Source: Cephalotus follicularis (Eukaryota; Streptophyta; Magnoliopsida; Oxalidales; Cephalotaceae). From it: a DNA stretch of 64,000 nt. The DNA lies in the NCBI GenBank assembly GCA_001972305.1, contig BDDD01000920.1:33316-97315 (forward strand), read 5' to 3'. Position numbers and translations under genes: made by a program. The number at the start of each line of letters is the position of its first letter. Within the stretch, counting starts at the first letter, position 1. Positions 1 through 11,154 of the stretch are shown here, in pieces. The notes under the pieces were generated by a model that saw only the letters and a program-made list of their open reading frames with translations, did not search any database and was not told where the DNA came from.

Positions 1-540
1 CTCCATCCATGACATTTCAGATGGAAAAGAGTGGAAGAATGAAAAAAAAGAAAAGCAAAAGAAAGAAAATGTGTGCAAGTGCAAAAGTTCTTTGTCCGAC
101 TCCGAACTAGGATTTTATGTTGCTAAGAATGCATATTTTGATTGGTTTATATATTTTGGAATAATAGAAATATATATGAAATCTCATTAATTGAAATGTG
201 TTTTGATTCTAGAACTTGAAACGCGATAATAAACTTCAAGTATGGGGGTGTTCTATGAATTTTTGAGTAGAGATACATTTAACCTATTGTCAAATTTTTG
301 ATGAACTTAATTTTGTGTGTTTGTTCATTGGAAAACACTCACGAGACTAAAACTCGTCCACTAGGGCCACCTAGGGGTTTAAAGGCTTGTTGCATGTGCT
401 AAATGCAATCGTGATTCCTACGAAAGTGAGTTAGGTTTTTGTTTGTGTTTGCTATTTATATTTATATTTTTTTGTTTTCGTGTTCTTAGCTTTCCATTTT
501 GTTTGCTTGAGGACAAGCAAAGTGTAAGTATGGGAGTATT
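1..540 (+). other. 3' noncoding tail of an Athila-like element (A1)
   Basis: No gene is seen here. The stretch is clearly related to 26780-27150, where the same blocks occur in the same order: the segment around cactcacgagac, then ccactagggccacctagg, then atgcaatcgtgattcctac. Both copies run into a G-rich tract and an LTR start, so this is the untranslated 3' end of a gypsy element whose coding part lies left of the window. A-rich sequence fills the first 100 bases. Confidence 0.7.
529..540 (+). other. Polypurine tract of A1
   Basis: The purine-rich run tatgggagtatt lies directly before the LTR start TGATAAGC. This is the place of the plus-strand primer in LTR retrotransposons. The related tract tatgggggtatt precedes the LTR at 27208. 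Confidence 0.65.
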
Positions 541-2075
541 TGATAAGCATAAAAATATATGATTATAATGATTTATATATTATATTTTTATGCTTACAAT
601 AGTCTACTGTGGTAGCGTTTATTTGATTTTCGGGTATTATTTCATTATTGCGGAATCAGAGAAAATGGAGCTAAAACGCTACATTTCGAGTTAAAGTGGT
701 TTGAAGATAACGATCGGTTAAAGAGTGCACCCACTTAAGCGAGAGAAGCCAAAATTTAAGGCTCAGAAGATATTGAATATTGGGATCATTTTGTTCATAA
801 AATTATTCAGAGCACTTTTAGTTCTTGGGCCGACTCTTTCTGAAGCTCCGATAAGGATATAGTGTAAGAAAACAAATGTTGAAATACTTGGAGCCCACTG
901 ATTACATCATCATGACATCACACTGATTATCTACATATTTGCAATCCTCTCCACGCCGCCTGCAGCATCCATGCGCATCAAGCACACTCCAATCAGCCCA
1001 GCATCATTCTTCAATTAGCACGCCAAAAGCATTCATGCGTGCAGCCCATGCAAAATGCCCAGCATCCATGAGGCGCACAAGATGGCCATGCGTGTATATT
1101 TCTCCAGCCCATGCGCGCATGAGCTTGCCACCCATGAAGACATGCAGAGTCCAGCATCTCATGCGCATTCGAGGCTTTAAAACACTCATAATAAACCATG
1201 CAGCAACCCACGAATCAATCAGCTACCAAGAGAGGGGCCGCGTTTTAATGCATGATTTAGGTTATATATATATATATATCACAAAGCGACGTGCACAAAG
1301 AGGGGGATGCAACACAAATATACAGAGAGACGCGAGTGGGAAGGCAGTAGGAGGCAGCACGGCAGTAGAGGAAAGCAAATGGTTTTTAATGGCAAATCCT
1401 TTAAAGAAAATTGATGTCATCATTGGTATGCTCGACTAAGTTTCTCTAATCCCTAGATGTAGATGAATCCATGTTATATATATTTTTCAGTTTTGGTTTC
1501 AAGTTTAATTGCATGTTTATGAGACACTTTTTCTTGTTAATGTAGTGACAACATTAATGAGAAGAATTTTTAATATATAAAATCTGTTTTTATGATTTAT
1601 TGTTAGTTGCTTTATTTTATCTATATCATGCAATATTTTTTTTATGTGATTGAACCAATGACACCCTTTAACCAATCAACCTTTTGAGAGTATCAAGGTT
1701 TGACATGATAGGTTGTACCTAGGTTAATTTGGTAAATTTCTGCGCTAAACTGAAACTTGTGCCATGAATTTGAATATATATATATACATGCGGGGATTCT
1801 CACATCTACGGGATTGCTGTTTCATATTACTTTTCTTATTTATTTATTTTGTTAGTTTACTTTAGATATTTAATTTGAATTGTTTAGTTTTTCATTAAAT
1901 TAATTTAATTCAAAACCAATCGTCTTTTCAATTCATTTTATTTGCATTGTTAACTTAGATTAAATTAATTTCATATTCGTTATTTTTGTTTAGTTGCATC
2001 CTAAGTTTATTTTTATAGCATCTCTTTTCAGCTCTTCGTGGGAACGATCTCTACTTCCACTTGCTAAATTGTTGG
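541..2075 (+). repeat. LTR of A1, 3' end truncated
   Basis: The LTR starts with TG right after the polypurine tract. Its first 55 bases hold a perfect 15-bp inverted repeat (545-559 and 581-595). A (TA)n run at 1262-1280 could serve as a TATA box. Between 950 and 1180 the motif catgcg and its relatives recur many times. The right side has the Athila-style segment cgtgggaacgatctctac near 2038-2056, typical of the end of this LTR class, but the terminal CA and the primer-binding site are missing because gag sequence of another element begins at about 2075. The plus-strand open frame at 939-1439 matches nothing recognisable and is taken as chance. Confidence 0.65.
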
Positions 2076-3500
2076 ATTAGGTCAATTAAATTGCGTTTCA
2101 TAAAATTTTCTCTAAAAGATGGAGCTAAAAAGTGGCTTACAGTGTCCCCAACGGTTCCATTTCTACATGGGACCAATTCACTGTTTCGTTCCTCAAGAAA
2201 TTCTTTCCACTTCATAAAACAAATAAACTTAGGAACGACATTCTCCAGTTTCGTCAAAAACCCAATGAATCATTTTCTAGGTGTATGGAACGTTTTAAGG
2301 ATCTTCTCTTAGAGTGTCCTCATCATGGTTTGAACACGTGACATTTATGTCAAATCATCTATGAAGGCATTGATTACCAGACCAAGCCATTGGTCGAATC
2401 TATGTGTCCCGATGGGTTCATCTCGTACACTGATGAAAACGAGGCATGGAATTTCCTTTTAGATTTGGGTGAGCGAACTAGAGAGTGGGAGCCAGCTCAA
2501 GTTTCTGAGAGAGCTTTTCCAAGTAAAGGGTACATTAAATAAGGAGCAGTTGCTAAGGAAGCACAACTAGAAAGTCACTTAACTAGACTAGAGTCGCTAC
2601 TTAGGGCTTCCCCACAAATCAATCAAATCGATCACAGCATCCCTATGTGTTCTTGGTGTCAGTCCCCAAATCATGTGTTTGAAGAGTGCCAAATTTATAT
2701 TGACAATCAATATGCTCCTGAGAATGTGTCTGCTATGAATCAATACAACCCGTTTAGTAACACTTACAATCCGGGTTGGCGAAATCATCCAAACTTCTCA
2801 TGGAGTCAAGGGCAAAACATGCAAGGACAATCAAGCTTTTCGGGGTAGGCTTCTAGCGTTGGTGCCCCACCCTCACACTTTTTGGGACAACATTCGAGCT
2901 TCCCTAGCCAGTCTGCATCACAGCAGACATTTCAAAGGTTCTCCCAAAATTTGAATAATATTCGACCATCCTTTCTACCATAAAATTAATTCTCAAATCA
3001 ACAAACATCAGGTTTGTCAAACCAAAGGGAGGATCCATCTAGAATTTCGTCGTAAGAAAAGAGCATGGAACTTCTTATGAGCACTGTGATGACTAGTCAG
3101 CATAACATGGAAAAACAAATTTCACAACTATCATCTGCTCTACACGAAAGAGAAAAAGGAAAAATGCCTTCCCAACCTGACCAGAATCTTAGGATTGCCT
3201 TAAACCATTACGCTCAAATCCAACAGCCATTAAATCCGCAATATTCAGCTTCCTCCTCCGATCCATCAAAACAAGTTTTTACCCTAAGGAGTGGAAATGA
3301 ATACCATCTAGCGGATCAAACGGAAAACATGAGCAAGCAAACGAAGGAATCCTTGGCGCAAGAAAATTTACAAGAACCATTGGTTGACACAACATAGCAA
3401 CTAATGCAATCAAATACGTAAGATGAATTCAGGAAGGAGAAAGAGGATGAGAAGAAGAAACAGCCAGTCGAGGCACCCAAGCGTTCATTTTACCCACCAG
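2076..3500 (+). pseudogene. gag: gag of ATH-1 (decayed)
   Basis: This is the structural polyprotein that packages element RNA. The capsid part begins in mid-domain near 2088 (FSLKDGAKKWL), shifts frame at about 2138, and continues with GSISTWDQF, LRNDILQF and ERFKDLLLECPHHGL, the signature of Athila gag. Further stops lie near 2339, 2540, 2846, 2981 and 3053. A cysteine-rich patch (MCSWCQSPNHVFEEC, from 2645) resembles a CCHC knuckle, and NTYNPGWRNHPNFSW from 2758 is the hallmark block of this lineage. A Q- and S-rich linker follows, and FTLRSGNEY at about 3280 marks the gag-protease linker. No start codon can be named because the 5' end is cut by the A1 LTR. Confidence 0.75.
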
Positions 3501-3517
3501 CTCCCTTTCCAAAAAGA

Positions 3518-4069
3518 TTGCAAAGTAAGAAAGCCCCAGCGATGGAAAAGATCATCGAAACATTTAAGCAAGTCCAAATCAATATTCCATTGCTTGAAGC
3601 CATTGAACAGGTGCCCTCTTACGCAAAAGTCCTTAAAGACTTATGCACTAAAAAGAGGATCCTTCGAACTCCAAAAAAGGCTTTCTTGGCAGCCAACATT
3701 AGTGCACTATTTTCGCAACCCACGATGCGAAAGTATAAAGACCCTAGCTGCCCAACAATCTCTTGTGCTATTGCAAACACAAAAAATGAGCATGCCTTGC
3801 TCGATTTAGGAGCAAGTGTGAATTTGTTGCCATCATCGATTTATGAGAAGCTAGGGCTAGGAGAGTTAAGACCAACCACGATGACATTACAATTAGTGGA
3901 TCGGTCTGTGAAGGTGCCGCGAGGGAAAATCGTGGATGTGTTGATAAAGGTTGGTGAGTTTTTCTTTCCAGTCGACTTCATCGTCTTAGACACCCAGCCT
4001 GTTGAAAACTTGAATGATCAAATTCCAGTTATCCTTGGTACACCTTTCCTACGGACAGTAATACGTTAA
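3518..4069 (+). CDS. Protease region of ATH-1
   Basis: This open stretch of 183 codons carries a retropepsin-type aspartic protease, which cleaves the gag-pol polyprotein. The active-site loop reads LLDLGASVNLLP (residues about 91-102). A leucine replaces the usual threonine or serine, as is common in the Athila lineage. The closing element ILGTPFLRT lies near residue 172. The frame is the same as that of the gag remnant upstream, so gag and protease were one frame. It ends early: after PFLRT a frameshift at about 4055 moves the homology into the frame used by RT. The first methionine here is internal, not a real start. Confidence 0.75.
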   Translation: MQSKKAPAMEKIIETFKQVQINIPLLEAIEQVPSYAKVLKDLCTKKRILRTPKKAFLAANISALFSQPTMRKYKDPSCPTISCAIANTKNEHALLDLGASVNLLPSSIYEKLGLGELRPTTMTLQLVDRSVKVPRGKIVDVLIKVGEFFFPVDFIVLDTQPVENLNDQIPVILGTPFLRTVIR

Positions 4070-5221
4070 TCAATTGTCGAAATGGTCTGATGAAATTAAG
4101 CTTCGGAAATACGTCAGTGGATTTTAATGTTTTCCGACTGCATAAGCATTTCGGCGATTTTGATGAAATGAACGCAATCCATGCATTTCCCGATTATATT
4201 GATACACACTTTGACGTTGATTTTGATGGAAATTTTAATGATTGCATGCGGGATTTAGAGGATGTCGATGGAGGTGTTTCCATTGATGCATTTAGTATGC
4301 AGCCACTAGAGCCAGTAGGCCCCTTGTCGACATCCTTACCTAAACCATCAATTGAGGAGCCTCTGAAACTTGAACTCAAACAATTGCCCTCTACATTGAA
4401 ATACTCGTTCCTAGGTGAAAACCAAACTCTTCCTGTTATCATTTAATCTGATCTTACTCCCAACCAGGAAGAGGATTTTATTGACCTACTCAAAGAAAAT
4501 AAAGAGGCCATTGGTTGGACGATGGCTGACATCAAAGAAATTAGCCCTTCTATTTTCGAGCATCGCATAAATCTCATAGAAGGATCCAAACCGACTATAG
4601 AACCTCAGAGAAGAGCAAATCCCTTGATGAAAGAGGCCATACAAAAATAAATCTTGAAGTGGCTGGACAATGGGATCATTTATCCCATTTTGGATAGTCA
4701 ATGGGTGAGTCCAGTCCACGTTGTCCCAAAGAAATCCAGAGTAACGGTAGTGCAATCCTCGAACGATGACTTACTTCCTACAAAAATCCAAACTGGATGG
4801 AGGGTGTGCATTGACTACCGAAAGTTGAATACAGCCACCTGGAAGGATCATTTTCCACTTCCTTTTATCGATCAAATCCTAGACAGGTTAGCTGTTCATG
4901 AGTATTATTGTTTTCTCAATGGGTACTCCGGATACAACCAAATTCCCATCGCTCGGCAAGATCAAGAAAAAACCACGTTCACATGTCCTTTTGGAACATT
5001 TGCTTACCGACGTATGCCATTTGGCCTTTGCAATGCTCCCGCTACCTTCCAAAAGTGCATGATGAGTATTTTCTCTGACATGGTGGAAGACTTTCTTGAA
5101 GTATTTATGGATGACTTTTTTGTGCATGGTTCCTCATTTTCTCAATGCCTTCATCACTTAAAATTAGTACTCGAAAGAAGTCGAGAGAAGAATTTAGTGC
5201 TTAATTAGGGAAAATGCAATT
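4070..5221 (+). pseudogene. Reverse transcriptase of ATH-1
   Basis: RT copies element RNA into DNA. In one frame, through stops at 4446, about 4650 and 5208, the order is a linker with KLSFGNTSVDFNVF, the pre-RT segment LKENKEAIGWTMADIKEI, then the RT fingers (WVSPVHVVPKK, near 4700), GWRVCIDYRKLN (about 4800), GYSGYNQIPIA (about 4925), YRRMPFGLCNAPATFQ (about 5005) and the catalytic box FMDDF (about 5107). In this box FMDD takes the place of the usual YxDD. The longest open part is 4654-5208 (184 codons). The insertion after VPKK, containing VQSSNDDLLPTKIQTG, is the usual extra loop of Athila/Tat RT. It is dead because of the stops. Confidence 0.8.
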
Positions 5222-5223
5222 TC

Positions 5224-5988
5224 ATGGTGAGGAAGGGGATCGTTCTTGGACACGTTGTGTCAAAAGAAGGAATTCAAGTAGATAAAGCGAAAATAGAAGT
5301 CATCAAACATTTGCCTCCACCTCGTAATGTGAAAGACATCCGAGCATTCCTCGGACATGCTGGTTTTTATCGAAGGTTCATCAAGGATTTTAGCAAGGTA
5401 GCACGACCCTTGACTTCGCTCCTAGTGAAAGATCACGAGTTTGTTTTCTCTGAGGAGTGCCTTGTAGCATTTAACCGCTTAAAGAAGGAGCTCCCTTCCG
5501 CTCCTATCATTAAGGCACCGATTTGGACTGAGACTTTTGAGATCATGTGCGACGCTTCCGATAGTGCCATTGGAGCTGTTCTCGGCCAAAGAATGAATAA
5601 ATTGCCTCATGTCATCTATTATGCAAGTAGGACCCTTTCTGATGTGCAATTGAATTACACAACCACCGAGAAGGAGTTTTTAGCTGTGGTCTTTGCACTT
5701 GAGAAGTTCCGATGGTATCTCCTAGGATCACATGTGATTGTTTATGTTGATCATGCTGCAATTCGGTATTTAATGAGTAAAACGGATGCAAAAACGCACC
5801 TTATCCGGTGGGTTCTACTTCTTCAAGAATTTGACGTTGAAATTCGAGATAAAAAATTAACTGAGAATTTGGTGGCTGACCATTTGTCCCACTCTCCAAT
5901 ACACCAGAAGTCCATGGTCCGATTAATGAAAGTTGTCATGATAAGCAGATTATACGCGTTGAGAGGGAACCATGGTATGCGGACATAG
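5224..5988 (+). CDS. RT connection and RNase H of ATH-1
   Basis: Open for 254 codons, in the same frame as RT and one stop (5206-5208) after it. Residues 1-90 are the RT thumb and connection ([29 protein letters not shown]). Residues 104-225 are RNase H, which degrades RNA in the RNA-DNA hybrid. The four acidic positions are visible: D110 in MCDAS, the EKE at 149-151, D176 in YVDHA, and D219 in VADHLS. A homologous stretch in ATH-2 starts at 9997. The frame ends at 5988, shortly before the integrase zinc region. The first ATG is internal to pol. Confidence 0.8.
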   Translation: MVRKGIVLGHVVSKEGIQVDKAKIEVIKHLPPPRNVKDIRAFLGHAGFYRRFIKDFSKVARPLTSLLVKDHEFVFSEECLVAFNRLKKELPSAPIIKAPIWTETFEIMCDASDSAIGAVLGQRMNKLPHVIYYASRTLSDVQLNYTTTEKEFLAVVFALEKFRWYLLGSHVIVYVDHAAIRYLMSKTDAKTHLIRWVLLLQEFDVEIRDKKLTENLVADHLSHSPIHQKSMVRLMKVVMISRLYALRGNHGMRT

Positions 5989-7040
5989 TGAATTATCTTG
6001 TTACGGGAAGTGTACACTCATAATGGTCTGCTCAAGATAAGCGTAGGTTTCTTTCGCAAGCAAAGCATTTTTTCTGGGATGATCCTTATCTTTTCAAAGC
6101 ATGTCCGGATTTAATTTTGCGACGATGTGTTCCTGATCATGAGCATCACTCAGTTCTGTCTTTTTGTCATTATCAGGCATGTGGTGGTCATTTCGGCCCG
6201 ACCAAGACAGCGGCTAAGGTTATGCAATGTGTTTTTTATTGGCCGACTATTTTTAAAGATGCCTTTTAGTACTGTAGGGCTTGTGCTTTGTGTCAATCTT
6301 TAGGCCGTGTGACGAAACGAAATATGATGCCTTTGACACCGATTTTGACGGTTGAGATCTTTGATGTTTGGGGTATTGATTTCATGGGTCCGTTTCCCAA
6401 CTCATTTTGGGAATCTGTACATCCTTCTAGCTGTGGATTATGTTTCAAAGTGGATAGAGGCGATTCCTTGTCGAACCAATGACAACTCCGTCGTTGTTGA
6501 ATTTCTCAAGGAACATACATTTTCTCGTTTTGGCATCCCGCGTGCCATTATTAGTGATAGGGGTACTCATTTTTGCAATCGTTCTTTTGATGCCCTTATG
6601 AATAGGTATGGGATCACCCACAAGCTCACTACACCATATCATCCTCAAACAAGTGGGCAAGTTGAGGTATCTAATTGCAAAATTAAGCAAATTCTCGAGA
6701 AAACAGTCAATCCCAATAGAAAGGATTGGCACAAATGACTTGTAGATGCTTTATGGGCTTATCGAACCGCTTTCAAGACTGATCTTGGTCAATCGCCTTA
6801 CCGGCTAGTGTAGGGTAAAGCTTGTCATCTTCAGGTGGAATTGGAACATAGAGCATTTTGGGCAATCAAGCAATAAAATTTTGATCGTTCCTTTGCGGGA
6901 AATAATCGTGCAGTTCAATTATCTGAGTTAGAAGAAATCTGAAATGATGCATACGACAATGCGAAGATTTCCAAAGAAAAGACAAAGACTTTTCATGATG
7001 CGCGGATTTTACGGAAAAATTTCGAAGTAGGAGACAAGGC
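5989..7040 (+). pseudogene. Integrase of ATH-1, cut off by CHR-B
   Basis: Integrase joins element DNA to the host chromosome. The H2C2 zinc region runs from CHYQACGGHF to CRACALCQ (about 6165-6297) with a stop before it. The core has the first aspartate in [10 protein letters not shown] (about 6370), the second in ISDRGTHF (about 6555), and the glutamate in SGQVEVSN (about 6663). Stops occur near 6270, 6738, 6813 and 6940, with a frame change near 6405. The C-terminal part (KISKEKTKTFHDARILR) stops matching its relative at 11390-11460 at about 7040, where protease sequence of CHR-B begins. The open part 6352-6738 holds most of the catalytic core. Confidence 0.75.
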
Positions 7041-7090
7041 TTTTCAGTCGTTGGAGGTACACTGTATATTTATGGTTATCTGCTAGAGTA

Positions 7091-8179
7091 TTGATGGACC
7101 CTGGGGCTTCACATTCCTTTATTTCATCACAATTTGCATCATGTTTAGATGTAACACCATACTGCATGCCATATACCTTGGATGTGAGCACACCTGCTGG
7201 AGTTTCCATTTATACAGATACCGTATATAGGGGTTGTGAGATGTCTATGGCAAGCATTTCCTTGTATGCATATTTGATAGTATTGCCTATCCGCGACTTT
7301 GATGTTATTCTGGGGATGGATTGGCTGTCAGCACATCATGCTTACATGTACTGCTACAGCAAGACGGTTGATTTTCGTTTGCCCGATGGTACTGTTTTCC
7401 AGTTTAAGGGAGACAAGGGGTTTTCTACACCGATTATATCCTTCATCCGTGCATCGAGGTATCACGAGAAAGGATGCGAAGGATGTCTTGCTCATGTAAT
7501 TGACAGGAGGAAAGAGAAGGGTTTGAGCCTGGAGGAGATCCCGGTGGTGTGTGAATTTCCATATGTATTTCCTGATGACTTGGGATCTTTGCCACCGAAG
7601 AGGAATATGGAGTTTGTTATCGATCTTATACTAGGTACAGATCCTATTTCTAAAGCACCATATAGAATGGCTCCTACAGAATTGAGGGAACTGAAATTGC
7701 AGTTACAAGATCTGATCGATAAGGGTTTTATTCGACCCAGTGTTTCATCGTGGGGTGCACCTATACTGTTTATCAAAAAGAATGATGGGTCGATGAGGCT
7801 CTGCATCAACTACAGAATGTTGAACAAGGCAACTATCAAGAACAAGTATCCTTTACCCCACATCGAGGATTTTTTTGATCAGTTACAAGGAGCGAGAGTG
7901 TTCTCGAAACTTGATTTGAGGTCAGGATATCACCAGTTGAGAGTGAGGGAGGGAGATATTGAGGAGACTGCTTTCCGAATAAGGTATGGTCACTACAAGT
8001 TCCTTGTGATGCCTTTTGGTGTTACCAATGCACCGACTGCGTTCATGTCATTGATGAATGATGTGTTTCGACCATACGTGGACCAGTTTGTCGTCGTGTT
8101 TATTGACGACGTATTAGTATACTCAAAGAGTGAGGAGGAGCATGCTTGCGACCTGAGGTTGGCTTTGCAGATTCTCTGA
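7091..8179 (+). CDS. Protease and RT of CHR-B
   Basis: Open for 362 codons. Residues 1-120 are the aspartic protease: the active loop reads DPGAS (residues 3-7), where DTGA or DSGS is usual, so its activity is doubtful. [11 protein letters not shown] at 72-82 is the second protease landmark. RT covers about 180-362: [15 protein letters not shown], a catalytic aspartate at 275 in [20 protein letters not shown] near 306-315, and FIDD at 337-340. The frame ends at a TGA at 8177-8179 where relatives carry arginine (LR+DH or LREQ); the same frame reopens at once. The true protein would start upstream in gag; the ATG is internal. Confidence 0.8.
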   Translation: MMDPGASHSFISSQFASCLDVTPYCMPYTLDVSTPAGVSIYTDTVYRGCEMSMASISLYAYLIVLPIRDFDVILGMDWLSAHHAYMYCYSKTVDFRLPDGTVFQFKGDKGFSTPIISFIRASRYHEKGCEGCLAHVIDRRKEKGLSLEEIPVVCEFPYVFPDDLGSLPPKRNMEFVIDLILGTDPISKAPYRMAPTELRELKLQLQDLIDKGFIRPSVSSWGAPILFIKKNDGSMRLCINYRMLNKATIKNKYPLPHIEDFFDQLQGARVFSKLDLRSGYHQLRVREGDIEETAFRIRYGHYKFLVMPFGVTNAPTAFMSLMNDVFRPYVDQFVVVFIDDVLVYSKSEEEHACDLRLALQIL

Positions 8180-8911
8180 GAACAGCAGCTGTATGCCAAA
8201 TTCAGTAAGTGTGAGTTTTGGCTTGACCGTGTGATCTTTCTTGGTCACATTGTATCTAGAGAAGGTTTGGCGGTGGATCCGTCAAAGACAGAGGTGGTAC
8301 GAGATTGGCCACAGCCAAACAATGTGACAGAGGTACGCAATTTTCTTGTCCTGGCGGGGTATTACAGGAGGTTTATCCAGAACATTTCAAGGATAGCTGA
8401 GCCCTTGACTAGACTGACCCAGAAGAAGACCTTGTTTGTCTGGGATGAAGATTGTGAAGCTCGTTTTCGTGAACTGAAGGATCGGTTGGTTTCCGCTCCT
8501 ATCTTGGCATTACCCGAGGGTAATGAGGGCTTTGCAGTCTATAGTGATGCATCGGGTAAAGGCTTGGGCTGCGTGCTGATGCAGCGAGGAAGGGTGATCG
8601 CCTATGCTTCTAGGAAGCTGAAGCCGTATGAAGAAAACTACCCAACTCATGACCTTGAACTTGTAGCTATTATCTTCGCCCTTCAGAAGTGGAGACACTA
8701 TCTTTATGGGGCGCAGTTTGAGATCTTTACCGATCATAAGAGTTTGAGGTACCTATTTTGTCACTACACACTGAACATGAGACAGCGCAGGTGGGTAGAG
8801 TTCTTTAATGATTATGACTGCAGTATCCAGTACCACCCGGGGAAAGCGAATGTAGTCGCTGATGCCTTGAGCCGCAAGGCTATGGTTGCCAGTCGCAATG
8901 GAAGATGTTAG
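8180..8911 (+). CDS. RT end and RNase H of CHR-B
   Basis: In the same frame as the preceding part, from [12 protein letters not shown] through [11 protein letters not shown] and [13 protein letters not shown] to RNase H ([60 protein letters not shown]). All four acidic positions of RNase H are present. The long open part is 8231-8911. After SRKA the homology leaves this frame, which shows a frameshift between RNase H and the integrase zinc region. Confidence 0.8.
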   Translation, partial: EQQLYAKFSKCEFWLDRVIFLGHIVSREGLAVDPSKTEVVRDWPQPNNVTEVRNFLVLAGYYRRFIQNISRIAEPLTRLTQKKTLFVWDEDCEARFRELKDRLVSAPILALPEGNEGFAVYSDASGKGLGCVLMQRGRVIAYASRKLKPYEENYPTHDLELVAIIFALQKWRHYLYGAQFEIFTDHKSLRYLFCHYTLNMRQRRWVEFFNDYDCSIQYHPGKANVVADALSRKAMVASRNGRC

Positions 8912-9995
8912 AAGACTTCCAAGAGTGGTCTCCGTTCAATCAGTCACCAGGGATTTTTGTGACCGACATGTGGGTCCAGCCAGTGTTACTAGATTACATC
9001 AGGGATGCACAACCACACGATCCGGAGTTGTAACGAATTCGGGAGAACCTGGACTTGGAATCCGATTTTCGAGTACATGCTGATGGTATTCTGAGATATC
9101 GGGGACTTGTGTGTCTTCCGAATGAACCAGGATTGAAGAATGAAATACTTCGCGGGGCTCATAAATCTCTATACAGTATTCATCCTGGTACCACCAAGAT
9201 GTACCAAGATATGAAGAAGACTTACTGGTGGCCCGGCATGAAGCGCGAAATTGCTGAATATGTCGCGAAGTGTTTGACATGCCAGAGGGTCAAGGCCGAA
9301 CACCAGAGGCCAGCAGGACTGTTGCAGTCATTACCAATGGCGGAATGGAAGTGGGAACACATCACGATGGACTTTGTTTCTGGATTTCCACTGACTAGCC
9401 ACCATCATAATGCCGTGTAGGTTATTGTTGATAGACTCACCAAATCAGCACACTTTTTGCCTACACACGTCACTGATTCCGCGAGCAAGTTGGCTCGATT
9501 ATATGTGAAGGCGATTGTGAGGCTACGCGTTGTTCTGGTGAGCATTGTTTGCGATAGGGATTCGATCTTCACTTCCAACTTCTGGAAGAGATTTCAGACA
9601 GCCTTCGGAACAAGATTGAATCTCAGTACTGCTTTCCACCCTCAAACAGACGGACAGTCAGAGCGTACCATCCAAACCTTGGAGGATATGCTTCGGGCTT
9701 GTGTGATCGACTTTGCTGGAACCTGGGAAGAGCATATCCCTCCGATAGAGTTTTCTTACAATAACAGCTATCACGTGAGTATTGGTATGGCTCCATACCA
9801 TGCACTGTATGGGAGAAAGTGTAGGTCACCCGTCTGTTGGGACGAAGTTGGTGAACGACCATTGCTTGGGGCAGATTTGGTGGAGGAGACTTAGGAGAAA
9901 GTCAAGTTCATCAGTGAGAAGTTGCTAGCAGCACAGAGTCGCCAGAAGAGCTATGCCGACAATGTGAAGAGAAGGCCTTTAACCTTCAATGTTGC
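8912..9995 (+). pseudogene. Integrase of CHR-B, cut at an assembly gap
   Basis: The zinc region runs through HKSLYSIHPGTTKMY and CLTCQRVKAEH (9150-9300). The catalytic core has aspartates in ITMDFVSGFP (about 9365) and VCDRDSIFTS (about 9551) and glutamate in DGQSERTIQ (about 9660), so the DDE triad is kept. Breaks: a frameshift upstream of about 9040, TAG at 9418 in place of tryptophan in NAVWVIVD, and TAG at 9892. The C-terminal beta-rich domain starts with RRPLTFNV and is lost at the N at 9996. Its missing middle should be about 50-60 codons by comparison with CHR-D. The tail resumes at 11856. Confidence 0.75.
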
Positions 9996-9996
9996 N
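9996..9996. other. Single N: assembly join of unknown length
   Basis: The only ambiguous base in the window. Left of it is CHR-B integrase at LTFNV; right of it is the middle of an Athila-type RNase H ([10 protein letters not shown]). A reading frame crosses the N, but the two halves belong to different elements. The N therefore probably stands for a collapsed gap that hides the 5' LTR, gag and RT of ATH-2 and a piece of CHR-B. Confidence 0.8.
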
Positions 9997-11154
9997 GATA
10001 GTGCCATTGGAGCTGTTCTCGGACAAAGAATGAATAAACTGCCTCACGTCATTTATTATGCTAGTAGGACTCTTTCCGATGCGCAATTGAATTACACGAC
10101 GACTGAGAAGGAATTTTTAGCTGTTGTCTTTGCTCTTGAGAAATTCCATTCATATCTTTTAGGATCACATGTCATCGTGTATACTGATCATGCTACGATT
10201 CGGCATCTTATGAGTAAAAAGGATGCAAAAGCACGTCTTATTCGGTGGGTTCTACTTCTTCAAGAGTTTGACATGGAAATCCGAGACAAGAAAGGAACTG
10301 AGAATTTGGTAGCCGACCATTTATCCCGACTTCATAATCCACCCGAAGTCCATGGTCTGATTAATGAGAGTTTTTCGGATGAGCACATTCTGCGCGTTGA
10401 GAGGGAACCACGGTATGCGGATATAATGAATTATCTTGTTACGGGAAGTGTACCCTCAGAATGGTCTGCTCAAGTAAGGCATAGGTTTCTGTCGCAAGTT
10501 AAACATTATTATTGGGATGATCCTTATCTTTTTAAAGCATGTCCGGATTTAATTTTGCGACGATGTGTTCCTGATCATGAGCATCGCTCGATTCTATCTT
10601 TTTGTCATGATCAAGCATGTGGTGGACATTTCTGCCCGACCAAGATAGCGGCTAAGGTTTTACAATGTGGTTTTTATTGGCCGACGATTTTTAAAGATGC
10701 ATTTCAGTACTGTAAGGCTTGTGCTTCGTGTCAAGCTTTAGGCCGTGTGACGAAACGAAATATGATGCCGTTGACACCGATTTTGACGGTCGAGATCTTT
10801 GATGCGTGGGGTATTGATTTTATGGGTCCGTTTCCCAATTCGTTTGGGAACTTATACATCCTTCTAGCTGTTGATTATGTTTCAAAGTGGATTGAAGCGA
10901 TACCTTGTCGAACAAATGACAACTCAGTTGTTGTTAAATTTCTCAAGGGGCATATTTTTTCTCGTTTTGGCACCCCACGTGCCATTATCAGTGATCTAGG
11001 TACTCATTTTTGCAATCGTTCGTTTGAAGCACTGATGAAAAGATATGGGATCACTCACAAGCTCGCCACACCATATCATCCCCAAACAAGTGGGCAAGTT
11101 GAGGTATCCAATCGCCAAATCAAGCAAATTCTCGAAAAAACAGTTAACCCCTAG
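9997..11154 (+). CDS. RNase H and integrase of ATH-2
   Basis: Open for about 385 codons from the N onward. RNase H lacks its first aspartate, which lies in the gap, but keeps TTTEKE, YTDHATI and VADHLSR. The integrase zinc region runs from [10 protein letters not shown] to CKACASCQ. The core triad is complete: [18 protein letters not shown], and [10 protein letters not shown]. The frame ends with the TAG at 11152-11154 after EKTVNP, just before the point where a frame change is needed to continue. This is the best preserved Athila integrase in the window and reads through the positions that are stops in ATH-1 (6270, 6813). Confidence 0.8.
   Translation, partial: DSAIGAVLGQRMNKLPHVIYYASRTLSDAQLNYTTTEKEFLAVVFALEKFHSYLLGSHVIVYTDHATIRHLMSKKDAKARLIRWVLLLQEFDMEIRDKKGTENLVADHLSRLHNPPEVHGLINESFSDEHILRVEREPRYADIMNYLVTGSVPSEWSAQVRHRFLSQVKHYYWDDPYLFKACPDLILRRCVPDHEHRSILSFCHDQACGGHFCPTKIAAKVLQCGFYWPTIFKDAFQYCKACASCQALGRVTKRNMMPLTPILTVEIFDAWGIDFMGPFPNSFGNLYILLAVDYVSKWIEAIPCRTNDNSVVVKFLKGHIFSRFGTPRAIISDLGTHFCNRSFEALMKRYGITHKLATPYHPQTSGQVEVSNRQIKQILEKTVNP

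Noticed and set aside
939-1439. 166-codon frame in the A1 LTR
   Set aside because: No family resemblance; it lies within an LTR and spans a TA run; antisense frames of similar length overlap it.
9922-11154. One 410-codon protein
   Set aside because: The frame crosses the N at 9996 and joins two unrelated elements.
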